Positions 25,029 to 32,708 of a DNA stretch of 36,119 nt are shown piece by piece. The notes beneath the pieces were generated by a model. That model was given only the letters and a program-made list of their open reading frames with translations. It did not search any database and was not told where the DNA came from. The stretch lies in contig JAFIEM010000029.1 in the NCBI GenBank assembly GCA_020832555.1, forward strand, positions 1 through 36,119, given 5' to 3'. How positions within the stretch are numbered: position 1 is the first letter of the stretch; each line of letters begins with the position of its first letter. The DNA comes from Natronohydrobacter sp. (lineage in GTDB: Bacteria; Pseudomonadota; Alphaproteobacteria; Rhodobacterales; Rhodobacteraceae). Made by a program: the position numbers and the translations under genes.

Positions 25029-26057
25029 TCAGGCCCAGCCTCCGCGCGAGATCAGTCCCAAGGTTTCAAGCTGTTCCCATCCCTCGAACCGGGTCGAACT
25101 CGTGCACCACAGATCCGGGGCGCGCGCGACCTGGTCGTAATAATCGTCAAAAACCGCAGCATTGCCGAAATGCTCGCCGCGTGCCTTCTCGATACGCGCC
25201 TTTTCGACCACGGTTGCCAGAAATTTGGTGTGCAAAAGCGCGCCTGCTATCCGCTCGCCCCCATCGACGTCAAAGACCCGGTTCAGCGCGCGCGGCAGGA
25301 TCGAATGCGTGGAATTGACCCATGCGTTGTGAAACGACCATTTGATCAGGGGCAGTTTGGTCAGTGTCGGCGCGCGATTGGGGCTTTGCGCAAAGAAATT
25401 CCGCGCGCGCGGCCCGCCCTGAATGAGCAGGCAATCGAGCAGCGGTTTATGCGTGATGGTGTAATTGCCCGCATCGAACCATTCCAGCACGGCGGTCGGG
25501 TCGGTGCCGGGCTGGCAAGGGGCGGCATCCAGCGGACCTTTGGGGTAAAGCTCCAGCATCATCGCGGGCATTGCGGGCTGGCGCTGCTGGTCAAGCCAGC
25601 CGGTCAGGGCCGACAGGGGCCGGGTCTCCCAATGCGGATAGATCAGCAATTCATCCGCATCGGCCACCACGCACCACGCGCCATGCGCATGACGCAGCAT
25701 CAGGAAATTGATCCAGTCCATGCCGAAACGCGCCGCGCGGTAACTCGCTTGCGTGCCGTAGACGGTCGTATCGGGTTCCGCCAGAAGCCGGGCGCGGGTA
25801 CCGTCGGTGCTGGCATTGTCGATGAAGATGAAATGCTGCACGCCCAAGCGGCGGTAATGCTGCAGGAACCAGTCGATGCGCTCAATCTCGTTGCGGATCG
25901 TGCAGAACAGCAGGATATCCGCCCTGCCCCTGCACCCGCGCTTTAGCAGATGAAGATCGCGCGCCTTGGCAATCGCACGCGCGCGCAACCGCCGCCGTTT
26001 CCACTGCATGCGAAAATCGAACCATCTCTCTTGCCCTGCGGGCAGCGGAGTGAACAT
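25029..26057 (-). CDS. Family 2 glycosyltransferase (second paralogue)
   Basis: This 342-residue paralogue of the enzyme at 23809-24819 has the same architecture: CTIRNEIERIDWFLQHYR, IDNASTDGT, DxD in VADADELLIYP, LELYPKGPL, FDAGNYTI, STHSILPRALNRV and the end motif LETLGLISRGGWA. It lies upstream of its paralogue with 209 bp between, which is long for co-transcription and may contain a separate promoter. The chosen ATG 26057 has GGAG 6 nt upstream; the longer frame to 26126 would include the galU terminator stem. Two such enzymes in a row suggest sequential additions to one glycan. Specificity cannot be told. Confidence 0.83.
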   Translation of the reverse strand: MFTPLPAGQERWFDFRMQWKRRRLRARAIAKARDLHLLKRGCRGRADILLFCTIRNEIERIDWFLQHYRRLGVQHFIFIDNASTDGTRARLLAEPDTTVYGTQASYRAARFGMDWINFLMLRHAHGAWCVVADADELLIYPHWETRPLSALTGWLDQQRQPAMPAMMLELYPKGPLDAAPCQPGTDPTAVLEWFDAGNYTITHKPLLDCLLIQGGPRARNFFAQSPNRAPTLTKLPLIKWSFHNAWVNSTHSILPRALNRVFDVDGGERIAGALLHTKFLATVVEKARIEKARGEHFGNAAVFDDYYDQVARAPDLWCTSSTRFEGWEQLETLGLISRGGWA

Positions 26058-26124
26058 GCGCGCTCCGTTCTGGTCTGTGGGCTTGAGAAAACCGCGTTCG
26101 GGGGGAAACCACAAGGGCGCATGC

Positions 26125-26150
26125 AAAAAAGGGGCGCATATACGCGCCCC
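26125..26150 (-). terminator. Rho-independent terminator of galU
   Basis: On the minus strand GGGGCGC and GCGCCCC form a perfect 7-bp stem with a 6-nt AT-rich loop, followed by TTTTTT. It lies 22 bp after the galU stop. This is the clearest terminator in the window, and separates galU from the glycosyltransferases. Confidence 0.92.
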
Positions 26151-26172
26151 TCATATCTCAGCCCATCAAGGC

Positions 26173-27066
26173 TTATTCGGCAGCCTGCCGCTGCGCCATC
26201 ATGTCCGACAGGAACCGCTCCAGTTCCGGGCCAAGCTCTGCACGGGCCAGACCAAAGGCGACCGTGGCCTGCAGGAACCCGGCTTTCGAACCGCAATCAT
26301 AGCGATGACCGTCGAAGCGATAGCCATAGACATTGCGTTTCTCGGCAATCTCGCGGGCAATCGCATCGGTCAACTGGATTTCACCACCGACACCGGGTTT
26401 GATATCGCCCAGATGGCGCATCACATCCGGCGACAGGATATAGCGCCCGATCGCGGCCAGATTCGACGGTTGCGTGCCCGGCGCGGGTTTTTCGACCATG
26501 CCCTGCATCGGCAGCACGCGCCCGATCGAGGGCGGCACATCCATGATCCCGTAGCTTGACGCCATTTCGGGCGCGACTTCCATCGCCGCGATCATGTTTC
26601 CGCCGGTTTCAGCATAGGCATCCACCATCTGCGCAAGGCAGGGCTTGTCAGCGGCGATCACATCATCGGGCAGCAGCACGGCAAAAGGCTCATCGCCGAT
26701 CAGATGTCGCGCGCACCAGACGGCATGGCCCAGACCCAATGCCTGATTCTGGCGGACATAAGCGATTGCGCCGCTGTCCATATTGGTGGCCTGCACCAGT
26801 TCCAGCAACTCGGTCTTGCCCTTGGCCTTCAGCGTGGCTTCCAGATCGGGTGCACGGTCGAAGTAATCTTCCAGTGCCCCTTTGCCGCGCGAGGTCACGA
26901 AGATGAATTCGGTGATGCCTGCCGCGCGTGCCTCGTCAATCGCGTATTGGATCAACGGGCGGTCGACCAGCGTCATGATTTCCTTCGGCACGGATTTCGT
27001 GGCAGGCAGAAAGCGCGTGCCCATTCCAGCGACGGGGAAAACGGCTTTGGTAACCTTGCGTTGCAT
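26173..27066 (-). CDS. galU: UTP--glucose-1-phosphate uridylyltransferase
   Basis: This 297-residue GalU makes UDP-glucose from UTP and glucose-1-phosphate, the precursor for glycan synthesis and for UDP-galactose and UDP-glucuronate. The nucleotide-binding loop FPVAGMGTRFLPATKSVPKE, metal/active-site DEARAAGI, FAVLLPDDVI and VGGEIQLTDAI are all present, with normal family length. Two consecutive ATGs open it; the second (27066) has better spacing (6 nt) from GGAG, the first (27069) only 3 nt. It has its own terminator and a leader with a possible structure over the Shine-Dalgarno. The location beside glycosyltransferases fits supply of donor sugar. Confidence 0.95.
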   Translation of the reverse strand: MQRKVTKAVFPVAGMGTRFLPATKSVPKEIMTLVDRPLIQYAIDEARAAGITEFIFVTSRGKGALEDYFDRAPDLEATLKAKGKTELLELVQATNMDSGAIAYVRQNQALGLGHAVWCARHLIGDEPFAVLLPDDVIAADKPCLAQMVDAYAETGGNMIAAMEVAPEMASSYGIMDVPPSIGRVLPMQGMVEKPAPGTQPSNLAAIGRYILSPDVMRHLGDIKPGVGGEIQLTDAIAREIAEKRNVYGYRFDGHRYDCGSKAGFLQATVAFGLARAELGPELERFLSDMMAQRQAAE

Positions 27067-27072
27067 CATAAA

Positions 27073-27109
27073 CTCCAGTGACTGATTTTCAATTCATATC
27101 GATCACTGG
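27073..27109 (-). promoter_or_regulatory. Inverted repeat overlapping the galU ribosome binding site
   Basis: CCAGTGA (27075-27081) and TCACTGG (27103-27109) could pair in the galU leader with a 21-nt loop. The stem includes most of the CTGGAG Shine-Dalgarno. It might hide the site or be an operator. No riboswitch family is recognised and the loop is long, so support is modest. Confidence 0.35.
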
Positions 27110-27216
27110 TTAAAAACACCTGAAATGTGGCGAGTTTGGGGCGACCTCCCCTTACAAAATTGACCTTTTCTGGGTTTTTTGCAATTTGCGACACGCATAG
27201 GTAGAGGTGCGCGAAA

Positions 27217-28023
27217 TCAGCACTCCGAGAGCGCGACATCCGGGTGGCGGGCAATGAAAAACGGGTTCTCATAACCGGGCTTGCCATAGCGCAAGGGGCT
27301 GTGCGTATCGAAATCAAGCACCTCGCCGCCCGCCGCCTGCAACACCGCATGGCCCGCCGCTGTGTCCCATTCCATTGTGCGGCCCAGTCGCGGGTAGAAA
27401 TCAGCCTCGCCCGCCGCCAGCAGGCAGAATTTCAGTGAAGACCCGGCGCTGCGCATATCCGCGACCGGGTAGCGCGCGATATAGTCATCCGTCGCCTGAT
27501 CACGGTGCGATTTCGAGGCAACCACCACCAGCGCCTCCGGATCGGGCGCGCGCATGCGCAGCACATGGCATGTGCCGGCAGCACCTTCGGCGAAGGGTCC
27601 GCGCTCCTCTACCGCCTGCCCCGCAGCATTGGTGTAGAACATCCGCCCCTTGGCGGGTGCATAGACCACGCCCCGCACCGGCACGCCATTCTCGACCAGC
27701 GCGATATTGACCGTGAAATCACCGCGCCGCTGCACGAATTCCTTGGTTCCGTCCAGCGGATCGACGATGAAAAACCGCTCGGCGCGCAGATCATGCGTGT
27801 CGGCCTGTTCTTCCGTCACCAGCGCCACATCGGGAAAGGCCGCGCGCAGACCTGCACTGATCAGACGGTCGGCGGATTCATCTGCCTCGGTCAGCGGGCT
27901 TGCATCCCCTTTCAGGCGCACTTCGAAATCAGGGCGCTCATAAACCTCTAGGATCGCGCGCCCCGCCTGCAAGGCAAGGCGGCGCAGAACGGTTTCAATC
28001 CGGTCGTTGTCAAACGATGTCAC
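27217..28023 (-). CDS. cysQ: 3'(2'),5'-bisphosphate nucleotidase
   Basis: This 268-residue member of the inositol-monophosphatase superfamily, CysQ type, removes the 3'-phosphate of PAP (and PAPS) to give AMP, relieving inhibition by PAP made by sulfotransferases and PAPS reductase. The metal sites are visible: VTEEQ, VDPLDGTKEF and EWDTAAGHAVLQAAGG. The start is judged to be GTG 28023, with AAAGGA about 9 nt upstream; an ATG at 28047 lacks a ribosome binding site. It stands about 150 bp upstream of galU on the same strand and is divergent from the export permease gene. With a sulfotransferase-like gene nearby, a role in sulfated-glycan metabolism is plausible as well as housekeeping sulfur assimilation. 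Confidence 0.92.
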   Translation of the reverse strand: MTSFDNDRIETVLRRLALQAGRAILEVYERPDFEVRLKGDASPLTEADESADRLISAGLRAAFPDVALVTEEQADTHDLRAERFFIVDPLDGTKEFVQRRGDFTVNIALVENGVPVRGVVYAPAKGRMFYTNAAGQAVEERGPFAEGAAGTCHVLRMRAPDPEALVVVASKSHRDQATDDYIARYPVADMRSAGSSLKFCLLAAGEADFYPRLGRTMEWDTAAGHAVLQAAGGEVLDFDTHSPLRYGKPGYENPFFIARHPDVALSEC

Positions 28024-28074
28024 TGCAGGTTTCCTTTCAAGCCGCATGGTCTGCGCGTCACGGCAAGGGCTTCA

Positions 28075-28103
28075 TTGAACCTTCATGCCATTCGGCCTAT
28101 TGT
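28075..28103 (+). promoter_or_regulatory. Sigma-70-type promoter for the polysaccharide-export permease
   Basis: TTGAAC (28075-28080) and TATTGT (28098-28103) are separated by exactly 17 bp, in the 136-bp divergent gap between cysQ and the permease gene. The leader would be about 50 nt. This is the best-matching promoter seen in the window. Confidence 0.6.
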
Positions 28104-28159
28104 ATTACGGCACGGGGCGTAGCGTATGACCCGGCAGGTCACAAGGTGAAAGGCTGGGA

Positions 28160-28981
28160 ATGCTCACTCCCACCAGAGGCGGATCGGGCCTGTATATGGT
28201 CCTTCAGACACTGGAACTGATTTATCATCAGGCCGTGCGCCACATCCGCAAGACCCATGGCAATGCCATTATCGGGCTGATGCTGAATATCGCCCAGACC
28301 ATGATGCTGGTGGCCGTGTTCATGCTGATCTTTGTCTTTGCGGGCATGCGCTCTGCCGCCATCCGGGGCGATACGCTGATCTATCTGATGAGCGGCGTCT
28401 TTCTGTTCATGGCGCATGTCAAGGTGATCGGTCAGGTCGCAGGGGCCGAAGGGCCGACTTCGCATATGATGAAGCACCGGCCGATGAATGCCATCGTCGC
28501 CATCGGCGGGGCCGCTCTGGGCGAATTGTATATCCAGATCCTCTCGGTTCTGGTGATCCTGTTTCTCTATCACGCGATCTGGACACCGATCGAGATTTAC
28601 AACCCTGTGGCGGCGATGGGGATGTTGCTTGCGGTCTGGTTCGCGGGGCTCGCCATTGGTGTTGTGCTCTATGCGCTCAAGCCCTGGATGCCGGGCCTGA
28701 GCAAATTGCTGACCATGCTGATCACGCGGCTGAACATGGTGGCCTCAGGCAAGTTCTTCCTCGCCAATATGCTGCCCGAAGCCTATCTGCACTACTTCCT
28801 CTGGAACCCGCTGTTTCATTGCATAGATCAGGCGCGGGGCTTTGCCTTCATCAATTACAACCCGCTGCATACATCCGCGATGTATCCGGTGTATTTCGGC
28901 ATGGCTTTTCTGGTGCTCGGCATGATGGGCGAGTTTTTCACCCGCAAGCGCGCCTCTCTCAGTTGGTCGTCAAAACACTGA
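28160..28981 (+). CDS. Polysaccharide export ABC transporter permease (KpsM/Wzm type)
   Basis: This 273-residue ABC-2 family permease has a cytoplasmic amino end followed by six hydrophobic segments (IIGLMLNIAQTMMLVAVFML, LIYLMSGVFLFMA, IQILSVLVILFLY, and so on). Its pattern FLWNPLFHCIDQAR near the end is characteristic of KpsM/Wzm-type proteins that export capsular or O-antigen polysaccharide. ATG 28160 follows AAAGG by about 7 nt. The partner ATPase (KpsT/Wzt) is not in the window and the next gene, pyrF, is convergent 4 bp away, so the permease is alone here. The cargo is likely the glycan made by the neighbouring enzymes or a capsule encoded elsewhere. Confidence 0.82.
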   Translation: MLTPTRGGSGLYMVLQTLELIYHQAVRHIRKTHGNAIIGLMLNIAQTMMLVAVFMLIFVFAGMRSAAIRGDTLIYLMSGVFLFMAHVKVIGQVAGAEGPTSHMMKHRPMNAIVAIGGAALGELYIQILSVLVILFLYHAIWTPIEIYNPVAAMGMLLAVWFAGLAIGVVLYALKPWMPGLSKLLTMLITRLNMVASGKFFLANMLPEAYLHYFLWNPLFHCIDQARGFAFINYNPLHTSAMYPVYFGMAFLVLGMMGEFFTRKRASLSWSSKH

Positions 28982-28985
28982 CCGC

Positions 28986-29687
28986 TCAGACCCCGACGAG
29001 TTCCTGCAACACATCCAGTGCCGCCTGACGCGGATCAGGCGCGGCCCAGATCGGGCGACCTACGACGATGTGATCGGCGCCCGCGCGCAATGCATCAGCG
29101 GGCGTGGCGATACGTTTCTGATCCCCGGCCGCGGCACCGGTCGGGCGCACGCCGGGCGTGACGATCAGCTTGCCCGCCGCCTCGGGCAGTGCTCGGATGG
29201 CGGCGGCTTCCTGCGGGCTGGCGATTACCCCATCCGCCCCTGCCGACAGCGCGCGTGCCGCGCGTTCCAGCGTGATCTCTGCCAGATCACCGGGGCGGAT
29301 CATCGCCTCATCCAGATCGCCACGATCAAGCGAGGTCAGGACCGTCACGGCCAGAATTTTCAGCCCCGACCCCCCGGCCCCGTCGCGCGCGGCGCGCACC
29401 ACATGCGGGTCGCCCTGCACGGTCAGGAAATCCAGATCATATTGCGCGATGCCACGCACAGCGGCTTCGACAGTCGCGCTGATGTCGAAGAATTTCATGT
29501 CCAGAAAGATGCGCTTGCCATGTTCCTGTTTCAGCTCATTTGCCAGCGCCAGCCCGCCACCGGTCAGCATGCCAAGGCCGATCTTGTAGAAGGATACCGC
29601 GTCGCCCAGCTTGCCAGCAAGCTCCAGCCCCGCCAATGCATTCGGCACATCCAGCGCAACAATCAGACGGTCATCGGCACAGGTCAT
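28986..29687 (-). CDS. pyrF: Orotidine 5'-phosphate decarboxylase
   Basis: This 233-residue enzyme is the final step of UMP synthesis, decarboxylating OMP. The catalytic Asp-x-Lys-x-x-Asp motif stands in FLDMKFFDIS, with ALDVPNA at the amino end and VTPGVRPTG at the phosphate-binding site. Length and domain order are normal. ATG 29687 has AAGGAG about 9 nt upstream; extra upstream residues to 29747 lack support. It lies at the end of a minus-strand run that begins in the Liv operon, 64 bp after the pseudo-caspase gene. Whether it shares their transcript is unknown. It is cytosolic and convergent with the permease. Confidence 0.95.
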   Translation of the reverse strand: MTCADDRLIVALDVPNALAGLELAGKLGDAVSFYKIGLGMLTGGGLALANELKQEHGKRIFLDMKFFDISATVEAAVRGIAQYDLDFLTVQGDPHVVRAARDGAGGSGLKILAVTVLTSLDRGDLDEAMIRPGDLAEITLERAARALSAGADGVIASPQEAAAIRALPEAAGKLIVTPGVRPTGAAAGDQKRIATPADALRAGADHIVVGRPIWAAPDPRQAALDVLQELVGV

Positions 29688-29751
29688 TGGCAGGCGCTCC
29701 TTATTGGCAAACGGCCCGCGTGTAAGCCAGCAGAGACCGGCGTGCAACCCC

Positions 29752-31413
29752 TCAGTTGAAGAACTCGCGAAACAGGTTGCTGACCATCATTGTCAGGAAA
29801 TCCTGATCGACATAGCCGGTGGGCACCAGATCGAAACGGGTTTGCGCCTGCCGGATGGCCACGCGCGTCTGATCGTCGAACACGCCATCAATCGGGCCGG
29901 GATCAAGGCCCAGCCGCTCCAGCCTGCGTTCGATCAGCAATCGCGTGGGTTGGCTCAGCCCAAGCGCGGCTTCCGCCGCCCTTGCCTGCGCGACTGCGGG
30001 GGATTCAGGCGTGGGCTCGGGGTCGGGCTCAGCAACCGGGGGCTGTGGCGCGGGGCGGCGCTGTTCGATCCGGGCGCGGGCATTCTCGACAAACTCGCCC
30101 TCCGGCCAATCGCGCAAATACGCCTCATAGGCTGCAACAGTGTCAAGCGCCCGCGCACGCCGCCATGCGGCAAGATCCCGGTTGCGCTGTTCGGCCTGCT
30201 GGGCCGTCGCGATCTGGGCAAGCCTTTCGCGCGCCAGTCCGGCGAATATGCCTTGCGGATAGCGTTCCAGATAGCTGCGCAGCCCCGGTTCATCCCCGGC
30301 AGCCCCGGTCAGCGCCCAGAATTCACGGTCCGCGCGTTCCTCGGCCTCGCGCCGCGCGCGTTCTTCGGCTTCGATCTCGGCGGTGCGGTCAGCGGCCTGC
30401 ACGGCCAATGTGAAGATCTGATCACGGTCCAGATAGCCCGTCTGGCCCATGCCGTTCAATTCCTGCCAGCCGGAAATCGCGCCACGTGTGCCGGGGCCGA
30501 AAATTCCGTCAATGCCCCGCGTGTCAAAGCCCAGCACGGTCAGGTCGCGCTGGATCGCGCGACGCTCGTCGCGGGTCAGGAACAGCGCGGCCTCGATCCG
30601 GTCGGGTGCGTTGCGGATACGGTCCAGTTCCGTGCGGGCGGCCTGCGCATTCTGTCCATTGGGAAAGGCATCGAGATAGGCCTGATAGCCCGCTTCCGTG
30701 TCTGCATCTTGCGCAAGCGCCCAGGCGCGCATATCCGCCCGCGCGCCGGGCGTGAAGCCTTCGGGCAGGAACGGCACGGCCTCAGGCAAGGCGCCCTCAC
30801 CCGTCAGTGCGCGATTGGCCCGCGCGATGCTCGCCAGCGTAGTGCCGGGCCGCAGACTGGCGCGCACCCCCTGCACCACCTGAGCCGCAGGGCCGCGCAG
30901 AACAGCGACCCCCTCAGGCAGATCGAACGCCTCGGGCAATTCCGAAATCAGACCAGGGCCAAGGTCAGGTGGATCGCCCGCAGGGGCCAGCCAGAGGACG
31001 GCACTTTCACTCGCAAAGGCTGCAATCTCGGCCACCAGATCAAGCCGCAGCCCCTGCCCGTCGGCCAGCGCCAGACCCGCGCGGCTGCTATCCGTGCCCA
31101 TCAGCCAGGTGCCACTGCCAGAGCGCGCAAAATGCCCCGAGAGCACGATCACAACACGCTCGGACTCTTCGCGCTGGATCTGTTCGAAACTTCCGGCAAG
31201 CTGGGCGCGCATCTCTTCTGCGCTCAACCCCTCGCCGGCAAGCACCAGAAAACCCATTTCTTCCAACGCAGAAACGGTCTGCATCACCTGACTGGCTTCG
31301 GATGCCTCGGTCAGCGTGTCATAGGACTGATTGCCAAGCACGAGGGCCACGCCGCCCGCCTGTACCGGCAGTCCGAAACAGGCCATGACCAAGCCTGCAA
31401 ACACCTTCCGCAT
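29752..31413 (-). CDS. Exported caspase-fold protein with two peptidoglycan-binding domains
   Basis: This 553-residue protein has a signal peptide (MRKVFAGLVMACFGLPVQA). An N-terminal caspase/metacaspase-like domain (residues about 20-235) begins GVALVLGNQSYD and has RVVIVLSGHFARSG, with the catalytic-type His94. The place where the catalytic Cys usually occurs (after the strand AVLWLAPAGDPPD, about 139-150) has no Cys. Two PG_binding_1 domains follow: about 285-345 (IQRDLTVLGFDTRGIDGIFG) and about 485-545 (IERRLERLGLDPGPIDGVFD). Three short helical repeats with YLxxxPxGxFxxxAR patterns (for example SYLERYPQGIFAGLARERL) lie around them. It should be periplasmic and bind the cell wall. ATG 31413 has GGAGG 9 nt upstream; a GTG just before is an alternative. 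Confidence 0.8.
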   Translation of the reverse strand: MRKVFAGLVMACFGLPVQAGGVALVLGNQSYDTLTEASEASQVMQTVSALEEMGFLVLAGEGLSAEEMRAQLAGSFEQIQREESERVVIVLSGHFARSGSGTWLMGTDSSRAGLALADGQGLRLDLVAEIAAFASESAVLWLAPAGDPPDLGPGLISELPEAFDLPEGVAVLRGPAAQVVQGVRASLRPGTTLASIARANRALTGEGALPEAVPFLPEGFTPGARADMRAWALAQDADTEAGYQAYLDAFPNGQNAQAARTELDRIRNAPDRIEAALFLTRDERRAIQRDLTVLGFDTRGIDGIFGPGTRGAISGWQELNGMGQTGYLDRDQIFTLAVQAADRTAEIEAEERARREAEERADREFWALTGAAGDEPGLRSYLERYPQGIFAGLARERLAQIATAQQAEQRNRDLAAWRRARALDTVAAYEAYLRDWPEGEFVENARARIEQRRPAPQPPVAEPDPEPTPESPAVAQARAAEAALGLSQPTRLLIERRLERLGLDPGPIDGVFDDQTRVAIRQAQTRFDLVPTGYVDQDFLTMMVSNLFREFFN

Positions 31414-31447
31414 CACCCTGTCCCTCCGCCATGACGCGCGATCAGGC

Positions 31448-32665
31448 TCAGTCGTAGCGGCGCAGATCCTCGATCACCAGCCCGTCATTGGGCAGCGATC
31501 CCGGCGGCACAAGCTCGACCTCACCTCTGAGTTTCAGAGTAGACAGGACCGTTTCCTCATACAATGCCGGATTTGCCGCGCGGGTCTCGATGCGAACGGT
31601 CATCACGTCCTTTTCACCGGATCGCGTGGCGACAATCCGCGCGCGGTGGATTTCGTCATGCCGGGCCACCAGTGCCGCGACCTGTTCGGGGCGCACGAAC
31701 ATGCCCTTGATCTTGGTCGTCTGATCCGCGCGCCCCATCCAGCCCTTGATGCGCATATTGGTACGTCCGCAAGGGCTTTCGCCCGGCAGGACCGCGCTCA
31801 GATCGCCGGTGGCGAAGCGGATCAGCGGATAATCCGGGTTCAGGCTGGTGACGACGACTTCGCCCACCTCTCCCTCGGGCACCGGATCGCCGGTGCCGGG
31901 GCGCACGATTTCCACGATGACACCCTCATCGACAATCATGCCGTCAAGCGCGTCGGTTTCATAGGCGACATTGCCCAGATCCGCCGTCGCATAGCACTGG
32001 CGGCAGGTGATCCCGCGCTCCTGATAGTAGGCACGCAGGCTGGGGAAAAGCGCGCCGCCGCCCACAACCGCCTTGGTGATCCTGAGCGCAACGCCCATGT
32101 CATCCGCTTTTTCCAGAATGATTTTCAGGAAATCCGGCGTGCCGGCATAGGCTGTGCAGCCAATATCGCGCGCGGCTGTTACCTGAAGCTCGGTCTGGCC
32201 TGTCCCTGCGGGCAGGACCGTTGCGCCCACGGCTCGCGCGGCATTCTCGAACATCATGCCCGCGGGCACCAGATGATAGGAGAAGCAGTTCTGCACGATA
32301 TCGCCGCGCCCGATGCCGGAGGCATGCAGAAACCGCCCCAGCCGCCACCAGTCATGCGCGCCCCGCCCTGGCTCGTAGATCGGGCCAGGTGATTGAAACA
32401 CATGCTCGAAATCTGCCAGTGCGGTGGCGTTCAGCCCACCGAACGGAGGGCGCGCGGCCTGTGCCTCGACCAGTGCGGATTTGCGCAACACCGGAAGACG
32501 TGCCAGATCCGCGCGCGTGGTGATCTGCGCGGGCGAGACAGCGCCCAGATGCGCGGCCAGCCCCGGCGCAGAAAGCGCCGCCGCAACTGCGCGCGGCAAC
32601 GCCTCGGCCAGATCGGCCTCGCGGGCATCCGTGCTGCGGGTCTCTAGCGGGTCGAAAGGCGTCAT
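31448..32665 (-). CDS. Phenylacetate-CoA ligase-like AMP-forming enzyme
   Basis: This 405-residue enzyme is of the PaaK-like adenylate-forming group, which activates carboxylic acids as acyl-AMP then acyl-CoA. HDWWRLGRFLHASGIGRGD, a CoA-ligase like YAGTPDFLKIILEKA, ITKAVVGGGALFPSLR, CYATADLGNVAYE, EVVVTSLNPDYPLIRFATGD and MGRADQTTKIKGMFVRPEQV are the usual PaaK blocks. The N-terminal YPA-loop region is short. ATG 32665 follows AGAGGG by 7 nt. It is the gene after livF, 43 bp away, so the transporter probably imports an acid activated by this ligase; aromatic acids such as phenylacetate are the most natural guess, not shown by the sequence. Confidence 0.83.
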   Translation of the reverse strand: MTPFDPLETRSTDAREADLAEALPRAVAAALSAPGLAAHLGAVSPAQITTRADLARLPVLRKSALVEAQAARPPFGGLNATALADFEHVFQSPGPIYEPGRGAHDWWRLGRFLHASGIGRGDIVQNCFSYHLVPAGMMFENAARAVGATVLPAGTGQTELQVTAARDIGCTAYAGTPDFLKIILEKADDMGVALRITKAVVGGGALFPSLRAYYQERGITCRQCYATADLGNVAYETDALDGMIVDEGVIVEIVRPGTGDPVPEGEVGEVVVTSLNPDYPLIRFATGDLSAVLPGESPCGRTNMRIKGWMGRADQTTKIKGMFVRPEQVAALVARHDEIHRARIVATRSGEKDVMTVRIETRAANPALYEETVLSTLKLRGEVELVPPGSLPNDGLVIEDLRRYD

Positions 32666-32708
32666 GTCGCGGCCCTCTGATGTGCGGGGGGAATGTCCAT
32701 CTGCCATG

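Noticed and set aside
26058..26126. N-terminal extension of the second GT2 frame to 26126
   Set aside because: It begins inside the galU terminator tail; the GGAG-ATG at 26057 is better placed.
29752..31413. Active caspase-like peptidase
   Set aside because: No cysteine is present where the catalytic residue is expected, so calling it a peptidase is not supported.
29611..31434. 607-residue plus-strand open frame
   Set aside because: It covers both pyrF and the pseudo-caspase gene in antisense and has no recognisable domain; its length reflects GC-rich composition.
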